Origin: Albibacterium bauzanense
GTDB taxonomy: Bacteria; Bacteroidota; Bacteroidia; Sphingobacteriales; Sphingobacteriaceae
NCBI RefSeq assembly: GCF_004339765.1
Contig: NZ_SMGO01000003.1
Coordinates: forward strand, 372,001 to 436,000
DNA: 64,000 bases
Direction: 5' to 3'
Position numbers and translations under genes: made by a program. Shown one piece after another: positions 19,084-26,509 of the stretch (its first letter is position 1; every line of letters begins with the position of its first letter). The notes beneath the pieces are model-generated. The model was not told the DNA's origin. It searched no databases and saw only the letters and a program-made list of their open reading frames with translations.

Positions 19084-19111
19084 CTAAATTGCATTAATAA
19101 ATACTATTTCT
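19060..19111. promoter_or_regulatory. Long palindrome over the merC promoter, candidate Zur operator
   Basis: A 24-nt left arm (19060-19083) and 23-nt right arm (19089-19111) are reverse complements except for one extra T, with the 5-nt centre CTAAA. The centre reads TTGCAACTAAATTGCAT, and a further TTGCAA lies at 19050-19055. The element covers the -33 region of the merC promoter and touches its -7 box, as expected for a repressor site. Assignment to Zur is inferred from the metal genes it precedes. It could alternatively be a hairpin that ends the small gene at 19171-19260, but neither side has a T-run. Confidence 0.6.
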
Positions 19112-19170
19112 CTTAACCTAATTAAAGAGGTCATTAATTTCTGCTTGGAACTTTCGAAATATCAAAATAG

Positions 19171-19260
19171 TTAAGTTGTCCCCACTCCATTTAATGTATA
19201 AGTAACCGCAAACAGAATACACAGAAGTCCAACAATTAAATAAAAATAATTTCGAATCAT
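19171..19260 (-). CDS. Possible 29-residue membrane peptide
   Basis: An ATG at 19260 opens a 29-codon frame with one strongly hydrophobic helix (NYFYLIVGLLCILFAVTY) and a short tail NGVGTT. The composition is that of a single-pass small membrane protein and not of random AT-rich DNA, but there is no strong ribosome binding site. Function unknown. It lies in the otherwise geneless interval 19112-19428, upstream of the merC operator. Confidence 0.4.
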   Translation of the reverse strand: MIRNYFYLIVGLLCILFAVTYTLNGVGTT

Positions 19261-19428
19261 TTCATTATTCAAAATGCACCAGATGATGTAATTAATTGTT
19301 TATCAATCCAATACAGCAAATTCCAACTCTCTAACTAATTTAATATAACGTTTTCAAGGATATTTATTTCTAAACTTGTTAATTCTAATAAGGTGTTTTT
19401 TATTAAAAGGCCTAGAAATTTGCGTTTC

Positions 19429-19875
19429 TTACTGTTTTCTTCCTTTCAATACCGCTGACGATATTTGCCCACAATGATGAGAATTGTGAAATAGCAGAAT
19501 TGAAAACAATTTTATTTTTGATATTTTTCCAAACCAGGCTGTATCTATTTCTTCAAGCCATTCCTTGTCTGTTGTATTGGCAATCAATTCCTTAAGAGTA
19601 TTATACCCTTTTTCAAAATATGCATGGCTTATTTCCAGGTTATATTGAATTTCTGTATCTTTTTGCCCAATTGTTGTTCCTTCCACGTCTGTTTCATAAC
19701 CAAAAAATTCACCAATTAAATTCATCGTTTCGCCAATATGTCGATAAATAAATCCAACCGATGCTGTTTGTTCCGTTAAGCGAAAGTCAATATTCTCTGC
19801 GTTTATGTTCTTGCAGAAATGAGAACAGTCCATTCGGTTCTGTTCTAACATTTGTAATAAAATTTCTTTTTGCAT
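19429..19875 (-). CDS. DinB family protein
   Basis: A 148-residue four-helix-bundle protein of the DinB/YfiT superfamily. The metal-site histidines appear in SVGFIYRHIGETMNLIGEFFG and, near the C-terminus, LLFHNSHHCGQISSAV. Such proteins are often metal-dependent thiol transferases, but most are uncharacterised. It is the third gene of a tight operon behind an SRPBCC protein and an ArsR regulator (10 bp spacing), a combination seen repeatedly in Bacteroidota and Firmicutes. The operon is probably autoregulated by the ArsR protein. Confidence 0.85.
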   Translation of the reverse strand: MQKEILLQMLEQNRMDCSHFCKNINAENIDFRLTEQTASVGFIYRHIGETMNLIGEFFGYETDVEGTTIGQKDTEIQYNLEISHAYFEKGYNTLKELIANTTDKEWLEEIDTAWFGKISKIKLFSILLFHNSHHCGQISSAVLKGRKQ

Positions 19876-19885
19876 TTGATATATT

Positions 19886-20212
19886 CTAATTTGAATTCTT
19901 TTTACCCTTTAAAATTGTATCTAGATTCTTCAATTTGATGTTCCAAAATTCATCAAAATGGTCTATCCAATTACGCAGTTCAGTAAAACCATCTTGATTT
20001 AAAGTGCAAAAACGTTCTCTACCAATACTTTTAATAGTAATAAAGCCAGCAGTTTCCAAGATTCCGATATGTTTGGAAACTGCCGGTCGGCTCATCTCAA
20101 AGTTTTCGGCTAAATTGCTTATGTTGTAACTATCTTTGGTAAGTAAGTACAATATTTGTCTGCGACTTGGATCCGCTATTACCTGAAAAGCATCAAGGGT
20201 TGGTGTTGCCAT
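19886..20212 (-). CDS. ArsR family winged-helix repressor
   Basis: A 108-residue ArsR-type regulator: FQVIADPSRRQILYLLTKDSYNISNLAENFEMSRPAVSKHIGILETAGFITIKSIGRERFCTL gives the full winged helix. There is no CxC metal motif of arsenic sensors; this is the SdpR/YgaV-like branch that usually accompanies SRPBCC (AHSA1) genes. It lies 7 bp behind the SRPBCC gene and 10 bp before the DinB gene. It probably represses its own operon through the GTTAC repeats upstream of 20642. Confidence 0.9.
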   Translation of the reverse strand: MATPTLDAFQVIADPSRRQILYLLTKDSYNISNLAENFEMSRPAVSKHIGILETAGFITIKSIGRERFCTLNQDGFTELRNWIDHFDEFWNIKLKNLDTILKGKKNSN

Positions 20213-20219
20213 TGTTATT

Positions 20220-20642
20220 CTAATTTATGTGGTCAAGCATTTTTTGAATGTTCTTAAGCCAACCATCTGTCATACCCATTAGGATATCATAGTTTTCTCC
20301 TTTAAAGCCTGAGTGCTTCAAATTCAGTATTGTCCCATTCCCCTGTTCTTCCAGCGTCCACTCAACAATGGTGTCAAGCGTTGTTATTCCATAAACTGGT
20401 CCACCTTTCCAACTGTAAGTAAGTTTTTTAAATGGAACGATTTCAAGAACCTTACAATAAAAGATTCCGCTTAGTTCGAGGCTTGGAATAGGATTTGTTC
20501 GAAATTCGAACTCGTGCCCTACCACTGCTTCAAAATTATTGGGCATAAGCCATAAAGCTATTAACTCTGATTGTGTGAGATATTTCCAAACTTCGTACGG
20601 GGATTGCTCATAAATCCATTGATGTTTAATTTCTGTTTTCAT
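20220..20642 (-). CDS. SRPBCC (AHSA1-like) domain protein
   Basis: A 140-residue START/Bet v1-fold protein of the AHSA1-like family: IYEQSPYEVWKYLTQSELIALWLMP at the N-terminus, then a beta-sheet with KLTYSWKGGP and IVEWTLEEQGNGTILNLKHSGF, ending with a long C-terminal helix. These proteins bind hydrophobic ligands; ligand here unknown. It is the first gene of the SRPBCC-ArsR-DinB operon. Confidence 0.88.
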   Translation of the reverse strand: MKTEIKHQWIYEQSPYEVWKYLTQSELIALWLMPNNFEAVVGHEFEFRTNPIPSLELSGIFYCKVLEIVPFKKLTYSWKGGPVYGITTLDTIVEWTLEEQGNGTILNLKHSGFKGENYDILMGMTDGWLKNIQKMLDHIN

Positions 20643-20647
20643 ATAGA

Positions 20648-20688
20648 TAACTTTGAAGTTACGAATATAAGCGTAACCCTCGAGTTAC
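20648..20688. promoter_or_regulatory. Tandem operator-like repeats upstream of the SRPBCC-ArsR-DinB operon
   Basis: Two palindromes stand side by side: TAACTT-TG-AAGTTA (20648-20661) and GTAAC-CCTCGA-GTTAC (20673-20688). They share the GTTAC/GTAAC half-site and lie 6-46 bp upstream of the first start codon, covering the probable promoter. The likely binder is the ArsR protein encoded in the operon. Confidence 0.5.
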
Positions 20689-20928
20689 ACAAATTTTTAT
20701 CTGGATTTTTTTTATAAACGCTTAGAAAGTTATTTCACACTTAAATAGTAAACAAAAGTCTCTCAAAGCTACATATCGCACCAATAGTTTTTTGTTTAAC
20801 CATTACATTTTTTAGTTCGGTTGGATAACTTCGAACCAAAGTATAATGGAACGTATCTACTTTAATAAAAAATAACGACAATGAACAACTCAAATACTTA
20901 AATTTACGGAAACAGTCCCAATTATCCG

Positions 20929-22035
20929 ATGTCTGAAATAAATACCTTAGCTGCTTTCTATGCCTTTTCAAGTGGAGCATTATGGCTATTAGGATCCCTT
21001 CTTTTTATGGGGTTCGATAAAGTGAATATCCAAGCCAACCGATGGCTTGGCGCATTCTATTATATTCTTGCATGCACTTTTACACAGCTTTTCCTGGAAG
21101 ACTTTGGAATTGGAGGAAGTTTCCTTATCCATCTACTCGAACTACCTAGATGGGCAATGCTCCCCTGCCTTTATATGGCAGTAAACAGTTACGTGTCACC
21201 ATCTTTGCCTAAGAAGAAATGGTTTTTCCATTTCGTTCCTTTTCTGCTTTTCCTTATATTTTCCCTGGTTTATTTAATGCCAAACCTATTTAATGAACAA
21301 AACGATCTATTGCCTTCGTGGATCGGGTTTATTGTTCGATACTTTTTCTTCATCCAGACGATTTATTACTGGATCCTCTGTTTCTCTTTGCTCCGTTGTC
21401 ACCAAAAAAACTTAAAGATGGTGGCGTCGTTTACCGAAAAAATAGATCTTGAATGGCTAAGATATCTGTTGATTTCAGTATTATTCTTGATTTTCATTCG
21501 TATATTGAGTATATCCAATATTCAGGCAACTTATTTCTCTCCCATTCTATACTTTTTGGGGATAATCCTTTTGGCATATTCAACACTAACTCAAAAATCA
21601 ATTTATGCTATCGAAACATATCATCCAGCGGAAAAAGATGAAATAGCACCCAAAAAAGCACTAAACGAACGACTTACACCTGAACAAGTTGAAGGACTCA
21701 AATATATAGTGATGCGAAAAACAGTCGATGAAAAACTATATCTCGACCCAAGCCTAACACTTTCAGCACTTTCAGATAATATAGGCATCAACACACATGA
21801 ACTATCCTACGTCCTTAACAATGGAGTCGGCAAGAATTTTTATCAGTTTATAAATGAGTTGCGGACAGAAGAAGCAAAGTCACTTCTATTATCGGAAGAT
21901 ACCAAGCATTTAGATATGTTCGGTGTTGCTATCAGAGCCGGCTTCAACTCCAAAACTACATTTTATACCACCTTTAAAAAAGCAACTAAGCTCACTCCTA
22001 AAGAATACATTAAAGCAAATTCGGAAGCTCATTAA
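20929..22035 (+). CDS. AraC family regulator with membrane N-terminus
   Basis: A 368-residue protein with seven or so hydrophobic helices in residues 1-225 and an AraC-type double helix-turn-helix at residues 260-365 (LSALSDNIGINTHELSYVLNN, then FGVAIRAGFNSKTTFYTTFKK and TPKEYIK). Membrane-anchored AraC regulators of this layout are common in Bacteroidota; the membrane part probably senses a lipid-soluble or envelope signal. The next gene in the same direction follows after 77 bp and may be a target. Confidence 0.88.
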   Translation: MSEINTLAAFYAFSSGALWLLGSLLFMGFDKVNIQANRWLGAFYYILACTFTQLFLEDFGIGGSFLIHLLELPRWAMLPCLYMAVNSYVSPSLPKKKWFFHFVPFLLFLIFSLVYLMPNLFNEQNDLLPSWIGFIVRYFFFIQTIYYWILCFSLLRCHQKNLKMVASFTEKIDLEWLRYLLISVLFLIFIRILSISNIQATYFSPILYFLGIILLAYSTLTQKSIYAIETYHPAEKDEIAPKKALNERLTPEQVEGLKYIVMRKTVDEKLYLDPSLTLSALSDNIGINTHELSYVLNNGVGKNFYQFINELRTEEAKSLLLSEDTKHLDMFGVAIRAGFNSKTTFYTTFKKATKLTPKEYIKANSEAH

Positions 22036-22112
22036 CCGCATTCTGTTCATTTGCATCCATCCGAACTTCTTCTAATCGCTAAAGGGTTATCATTGCATAA
22101 AAAAAGATAATT

Positions 22113-22793
22113 ATGAAAACAATGAACTCATTTAAGTCAGCAATCGCCCCAAAGATCCGTGTGGTCATCAGCGGCATTTTATTCGGAAGCGCAATTATTT
22201 CAATGAACTGTTTTGTACAAACACCCGCCCTAGCAGGTGTTATTGCACAAGGAGATAGCCAGCAATCTAAAACTGTACCTCTCGAAATGTTCGCAGGATA
22301 TTACCAACTTCCCGATAATGCATCCTTTATTCAATTTGAGCTCAAAGACAATGTGCTTTTTGCCCAATGGAATAACAAAGAATATCAGCTTATCCAAATC
22401 AATGAAACAAACTTTGAATCAAAAGAAGAAGGTCACAAAGTCGAATTCCTAAAAGACAGTTCTGGTCAGTTTACTTCTGCTAAGATATTGGATAAAATCG
22501 TAACAGTAAAAGTCGAATTTGATCCCAAAATAGTCAAACCGCTATCTGCAGCACAACTTAAAGGTCTTGAAGGAACCTATAGTTTACAAAACAATAGTTT
22601 TAAGATCAATATCCGATCTTCAGCAAACGGATTGATATTAAAACAGCTATGGGACAATAAAGAAATTGCCTTTACGCCCAGATCGGAAACTTTTTTCCTG
22701 AATGAGGACGGCACTTTTCCTCTTACTTTTTTATTGAGCGATGGAGAAGCAACTCAGGTCACCTGTTTTGAAAAAGATGTTTGGCTAAAGTAA
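22113..22793 (+). CDS. Exported protein with two small beta-rich repeats
   Basis: A 226-residue protein with a signal peptide or N-terminal anchor (residues 17-43). The mature part has two similar units, roughly residues 55-125 (FAGYYQLPDNASFIQFELKDN) and 145-226 (LEGTYSLQNNSFKINIRSSANG), each resembling the DUF3471-type beta domain that accompanies beta-lactamase-like proteins. No enzyme domain is present. It follows the AraC-type regulator gene and may be controlled by it; function unknown. Confidence 0.65.
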   Translation: MKTMNSFKSAIAPKIRVVISGILFGSAIISMNCFVQTPALAGVIAQGDSQQSKTVPLEMFAGYYQLPDNASFIQFELKDNVLFAQWNNKEYQLIQINETNFESKEEGHKVEFLKDSSGQFTSAKILDKIVTVKVEFDPKIVKPLSAAQLKGLEGTYSLQNNSFKINIRSSANGLILKQLWDNKEIAFTPRSETFFLNEDGTFPLTFLLSDGEATQVTCFEKDVWLK

Positions 22794-22810
22794 AGTAGGT
22801 TTTATCTTTT

Positions 22811-22868
22811 AGAAACCGGATAAAAGAGCCCAGCAATGACAGGCAAAAGCTTAAATTATCCGGTTTCT
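22811..22868. repeat. Perfect 13-bp inverted repeat between convergent genes
   Basis: AGAAACCGGATAA (22811-22823) is the exact reverse complement of TTATCCGGTTTCT (22856-22868), separated by 32 nt. It sits between a rightward gene (end 22793) and a leftward gene (end 22939), so a bidirectional terminator or mRNA-stabilising hairpin is the simplest reading, although no T-run follows. Confidence 0.5.
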
Positions 22869-22938
22869 GCCTCGTTCTATAAGTTAGGAAGCAGCGGTTT
22901 ATTATATATGTAATAATTGACAATAAAAAGGAATAATT

Positions 22939-24240
22939 TTAGTCGGCAATAAAAATCTCGATAGAATCTGCTTGCAAGCGCGTGTTAAGCCATGTTTTCA
23001 ATTTCACTTGGTCTGCATTCAACAAAGGTTTTAGATCCGTCTTCAAAACAACCAAATAATAAGGAGTTGCTATTGAGTCCTTAAAAAACAGCTGCTCTCC
23101 GACAGAGCAGGCAATTACTTGGGGAAAAAAAGCTTCGATTTCCTTTAATAGAACTTTACCTAATTCTCGGTTCTTCTCAATACTATCTAATTTTAATTGA
23201 TTGTTGGCTAAATCTAACCTCAGGCGGTTTAGTTCAGAAAGCGTTTTATCTTGTGTCGAAGTCTTAAGTTCCGTATCATTAATTTTAAACCCTTGCTGTA
23301 TAGCCAGATCGGTTCCTTCCAAACCATAAAAGGGCAGTTTACTTTTTAATTTTTCCTTTTCAACTTCTGTAATAGCCTTACCGCCATAAGTCAATGATAT
23401 TTTTTTAGCGGCAGCATTAATCTTTGATTGAAGCAGGTAGTCGCCTTCAATGAAGGTCTCGTTATTGATAAAAGAAGTGGCGTTTTGGTTATAGTTTTCC
23501 TGCTGTACCATAATATAACCAAAATAAATACTGGGAATCATGGTCATTAAAGCAATAAAGGTCACCCACCTGTTTGCTTTTATTTTTTGCCTCTCATCGG
23601 TATAAGTTATCATCGGAAATTTAAGAAGCCGAACTGTTATCAATGTGGCCGCTCCGATAAAAACTGTATTGATTGTAAACAAGTAAAACGCTCCCAAAAA
23701 AAAGCTCCAATTTGCCGTAGCGAGGCCATAACCCGCAGTACACAATGGTGGCATTAAAGCTGTAGCGATGGCAACTCCTGGGATGATGTTCCCTTTGACC
23801 TTACTCGACATTGCAACAATCCCAGCCAAACCTCCGAAAAGTGCTATCAGAACATCGTATATATTAGGCTGAGTTCTCGCCAAAAGTTCTGAATGAGCTT
23901 CGTTTATCGGAGTAACCAAAAAATAAAGGGTAGAAGTAATTAGCCCAGAGGCAACTGCAAAGACAAAATTAGAGGCTGCTTTTTTCAGCAGGAAAAAATC
24001 ATAAGTAGCCAAACTGTAACCCATGCCAATAATCGGACCCATTAGTGGTGATATTAACATGGCGCCAATAATCACCGCGGTTGAGTTCACATTTAAACCC
24101 ACACAGGCAATAAAAATTGCAAATATTAATATCCATAGGTTCGTGCCCTTGAATACAATTCCGCTCTCCATGACTTGATGGATCACCTCATAATCTTCTT
24201 GTTCGGAGCGAATATTGAATCTACGAAGCAGTTTGTTCAT
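22939..24240 (-). CDS. DUF389 family membrane protein
   Basis: A 433-residue protein with an N-terminal DUF389 membrane domain: GLNVNSTAVIIGAMLISPLMGPIIGMGYSLA, AGIVAMSSKVKGNIIPGVAIATALMPPLCTAGYGLA and neighbouring helices to about residue 240, then a coiled-coil-rich soluble C-terminal region with paired lysine/glutamate runs. The conserved polar membrane motifs suggest a transporter or channel, but no activity is firmly established for the family. The gene is transcribed alone, convergent with the exported protein gene. Confidence 0.88.
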   Translation of the reverse strand: MNKLLRRFNIRSEQEDYEVIHQVMESGIVFKGTNLWILIFAIFIACVGLNVNSTAVIIGAMLISPLMGPIIGMGYSLATYDFFLLKKAASNFVFAVASGLITSTLYFLVTPINEAHSELLARTQPNIYDVLIALFGGLAGIVAMSSKVKGNIIPGVAIATALMPPLCTAGYGLATANWSFFLGAFYLFTINTVFIGAATLITVRLLKFPMITYTDERQKIKANRWVTFIALMTMIPSIYFGYIMVQQENYNQNATSFINNETFIEGDYLLQSKINAAAKKISLTYGGKAITEVEKEKLKSKLPFYGLEGTDLAIQQGFKINDTELKTSTQDKTLSELNRLRLDLANNQLKLDSIEKNRELGKVLLKEIEAFFPQVIACSVGEQLFFKDSIATPYYLVVLKTDLKPLLNADQVKLKTWLNTRLQADSIEIFIAD

Positions 24241-24406
24241 CTATTTTCTAAGTTGTTAATTCTGTTTACGCTTTCTTCAATAATGGAATAATCGGATAAA
24301 ATTAATGCTTTTCCTTCTTCACACAAACATCATGCTCAAAATAAACAGAAAGTTGTCCATCAAGCGTACCGTAATGATTACTATTTTATTCCTTTAACCA
24401 TTGAGG

Positions 24407-24766
24407 TTAACGTTCATATGGATGGGAATTAAAAAATATCCCGAACACTATTCCCCCTATAAAATAACAGACAGTATCTTTATAGTCAGCTGTAAATGAA
24501 GGACTCCATCGTGGAAATAAAACCTCACACACAACGGAGATCAGAACAGATACCATAATTATTTGAGGCCAAGAAAAAGTATAATCTGAACCTTTTCCGA
24601 ATACGTAACGTCGCTCAAGGAGTATTAGGTGAAGTAATATTGGTAAAAATAGAAGAGGATCAAGATAAGAATCAACAAACGGTATACTAACCTGCAGTAT
24701 TTTTTGTAAAACCTGGTGTGCAATTGCCAATGCCAATGCTATAATAAACCACCGTTGCAGCAACAT
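24407..24766 (-). CDS. Small integral membrane protein (ATG at 24766 chosen)
   Basis: With the start at 24766 (MLLQRWFIIAL) the product has 119 residues and four membrane segments, including HQVLQKILQVSIPFVDSYLDP and LLFLPILLHLILLERRYVFG. This resembles Bacteroidota proteins annotated as magnesium citrate secondary transporters, a weak label. A longer frame starting at 24898 adds 44 charged residues that overlap the small upstream gene and do not look like the family N-terminus, so I prefer the shorter start, which lies 17 bp after the upstream gene. Confidence 0.6.
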   Translation of the reverse strand: MLLQRWFIIALALAIAHQVLQKILQVSIPFVDSYLDPLLFLPILLHLILLERRYVFGKGSDYTFSWPQIIMVSVLISVVCEVLFPRWSPSFTADYKDTVCYFIGGIVFGIFFNSHPYER

Positions 24767-24783
24767 CGCTTTCACCCTAGCAT

Positions 24784-25014
24784 TCAAAGTGCGATCAAAA
24801 AAATTAGTAATAAGACGACGATCAGAATTGGAGAACATAAAATCAATAATAAGACTAGAGGCATCTTTGCCAGGCTCTTTATAATCTGTAAAGACCAATG
24901 ATCAACCGGGTTTGGCTTCAGCCACCTCCAGAAATCAGTAGCGACACCTCCTATCTTCGTTCTGACCTCTTTAAAAATGGACTCTTTCTTATTTTCTTTC
25001 AACTTCAAATACAA
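24784..25014 (-). CDS. Small membrane-anchored protein, TTG start
   Basis: A 76-residue frame opening at a TTG directly after an in-frame TAG, so no longer start exists. It has a basic N-terminal half, the motif RWLKPNPVDHWSLQIIKSLAK, and a C-terminal hydrophobic helix MPLVLLLILCSPILIVVLLL. Small Bacteroidota proteins with this layout are familiar to me but have no assigned function. Its position just before the membrane protein gene suggests a two-gene unit. The unusual start codon makes the exact N-terminus uncertain. Confidence 0.45.
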   Translation of the reverse strand: MYLKLKENKKESIFKEVRTKIGGVATDFWRWLKPNPVDHWSLQIIKSLAKMPLVLLLILCSPILIVVLLLIFLIAL

Positions 25015-25201
25015 ACTAGTTATTTCATTTTTCTATTTGCATTGCTGCTAATAAACATTTCGTTACGTTCTTCTGAAATAATGGTCAAAAACCGCTCATA
25101 ATGTTTCAATACGTCTGAAATCAGCTCATTCGTTATAAAACAAATTTATTCTTTTCTTTAACGTCGTTAAAGCCACCTGTCAAATATGATCTTCTACAAT
25201 A

Positions 25202-26428
25202 TTACCGTTGGTTTTCTTCAATTAATTCTATTGCTCTTTCTACTCCGTTTTCTGATTTGATTTTTTTTGACATTTCTAAGCTATTTGTATAAAGTGTTTC
25301 TGTTGACAATAATGCTTGGGCATTGTCAATTAGCATTCTTTCTGTCAAATTTTTCAGTGCTATGGGTCTTAAAGCTATTCCTTTTTTGAAACCAATATAA
25401 CCCCAAAAGTACTGATCACCAAGTGGATATAAGACAGGACAAGTAAAAAACGGTTTTCCTGCAATTAAACAAGCAGAAACAGTACCAATACCCCCGTGAT
25501 TAATTACTGCTTTGACAAGAGGAAATAGCTTGTCATATGGTGCGGACTTTATAACTTTTATATTTGGGTTTTCATCTAATCTTTTTGTGCTGTTAAAGCC
25601 CCAACCTTTAACTACAATAACTCTTACATTAAGCTCATTTGAAAGGTTTTCAATTGCTGTTGGCAAATCCATTTTAGTTTCAAATGTCATACTACCGAAA
25701 GTAATTAAAAGAGGTGGTGTACCTCGCGTTATAAAGTCAATAAGATCTTTATCCAATTCAATATTTGATGTGGTTGTCCAAAATCCTGTAAAATGAGTGC
25801 TTACAGAATAGTCTTTGGGCTTTGAGAGATAGGTTTCACTAATTCCATAAATAGATGGAAGTGTAGGCTTCTTAAATTTTAGCGAAAGTCCTTCGCTTTT
25901 TCTAAATTCATTTACTGGCTTCATCATCATACTTATACCAAGGTCCGATAATTTGTAGCTCAGTCTGTTAAGAAACGAAGGAATAGGCAAAGCACTGAAA
26001 ACCGGATTAATAAATTCTGTTGTATATTCTATTGCCGGAATTACATTCGCCTTTATCATCTTATCTGGAAATTGATCCGCAAAATAGTCCCCCATTGTTT
26101 TGACATGAAAAATTACCCTATCGCTTTCTTTAGATAGTTTGTAAAAGATCTTCATTGAATTATAAATCATTGGATAAACCCAAACACGCAAATTCTTCTT
26201 TGCACGAAAAGGATTTTTCATCATTTTTTTTCCTTCTTCCGAGTTCATAAACTCTTGAAAGTCTGCTTCTATTGGCAAAAATTCGATGTCGTAAGATTTC
26301 ACGAGTGCTGCAAAGTTCTTCGCTGTCGAAAGTGTTACCTGATGTCCACGCTTTTTCAATGCCTGTCCTAAAATTGCAAATGGTTGAACATCTCCTTGTG
26401 TTCCCATTGTTAATATCGCTATTTTCAT
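25202..26428 (-). CDS. MGT-type glycosyltransferase
   Basis: A GT-B glycosyltransferase of the UGT/MGT family, 408 residues from the ATG at 26428 (MKIAILTMGTQGDVQPFAILGQAL). A further ATG ten codons upstream (26458) is less likely, as the family begins right at the first beta strand. The N-terminal acceptor domain is followed by the C-terminal nucleotide-sugar domain with PPLLITFGSMTFET and VKAVINHGGIGTVSACLIAGKPFFTCPVLYPLGDQ, which includes the donor-binding HGGxGT motif. Relatives glucosylate sterols, carotenoids or macrolides; the acceptor here is unknown. Confidence 0.88.
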   Translation of the reverse strand: MKIAILTMGTQGDVQPFAILGQALKKRGHQVTLSTAKNFAALVKSYDIEFLPIEADFQEFMNSEEGKKMMKNPFRAKKNLRVWVYPMIYNSMKIFYKLSKESDRVIFHVKTMGDYFADQFPDKMIKANVIPAIEYTTEFINPVFSALPIPSFLNRLSYKLSDLGISMMMKPVNEFRKSEGLSLKFKKPTLPSIYGISETYLSKPKDYSVSTHFTGFWTTTSNIELDKDLIDFITRGTPPLLITFGSMTFETKMDLPTAIENLSNELNVRVIVVKGWGFNSTKRLDENPNIKVIKSAPYDKLFPLVKAVINHGGIGTVSACLIAGKPFFTCPVLYPLGDQYFWGYIGFKKGIALRPIALKNLTERMLIDNAQALLSTETLYTNSLEMSKKIKSENGVERAIELIEENQR

Positions 26429-26509
26429 TTTTGCGTGTTGTTGTTGAGCAGTCTGCAATGCTTATTAAAATACAATTACCGTATTTCGTACGTCTTACAG
26501 AATCGTATT

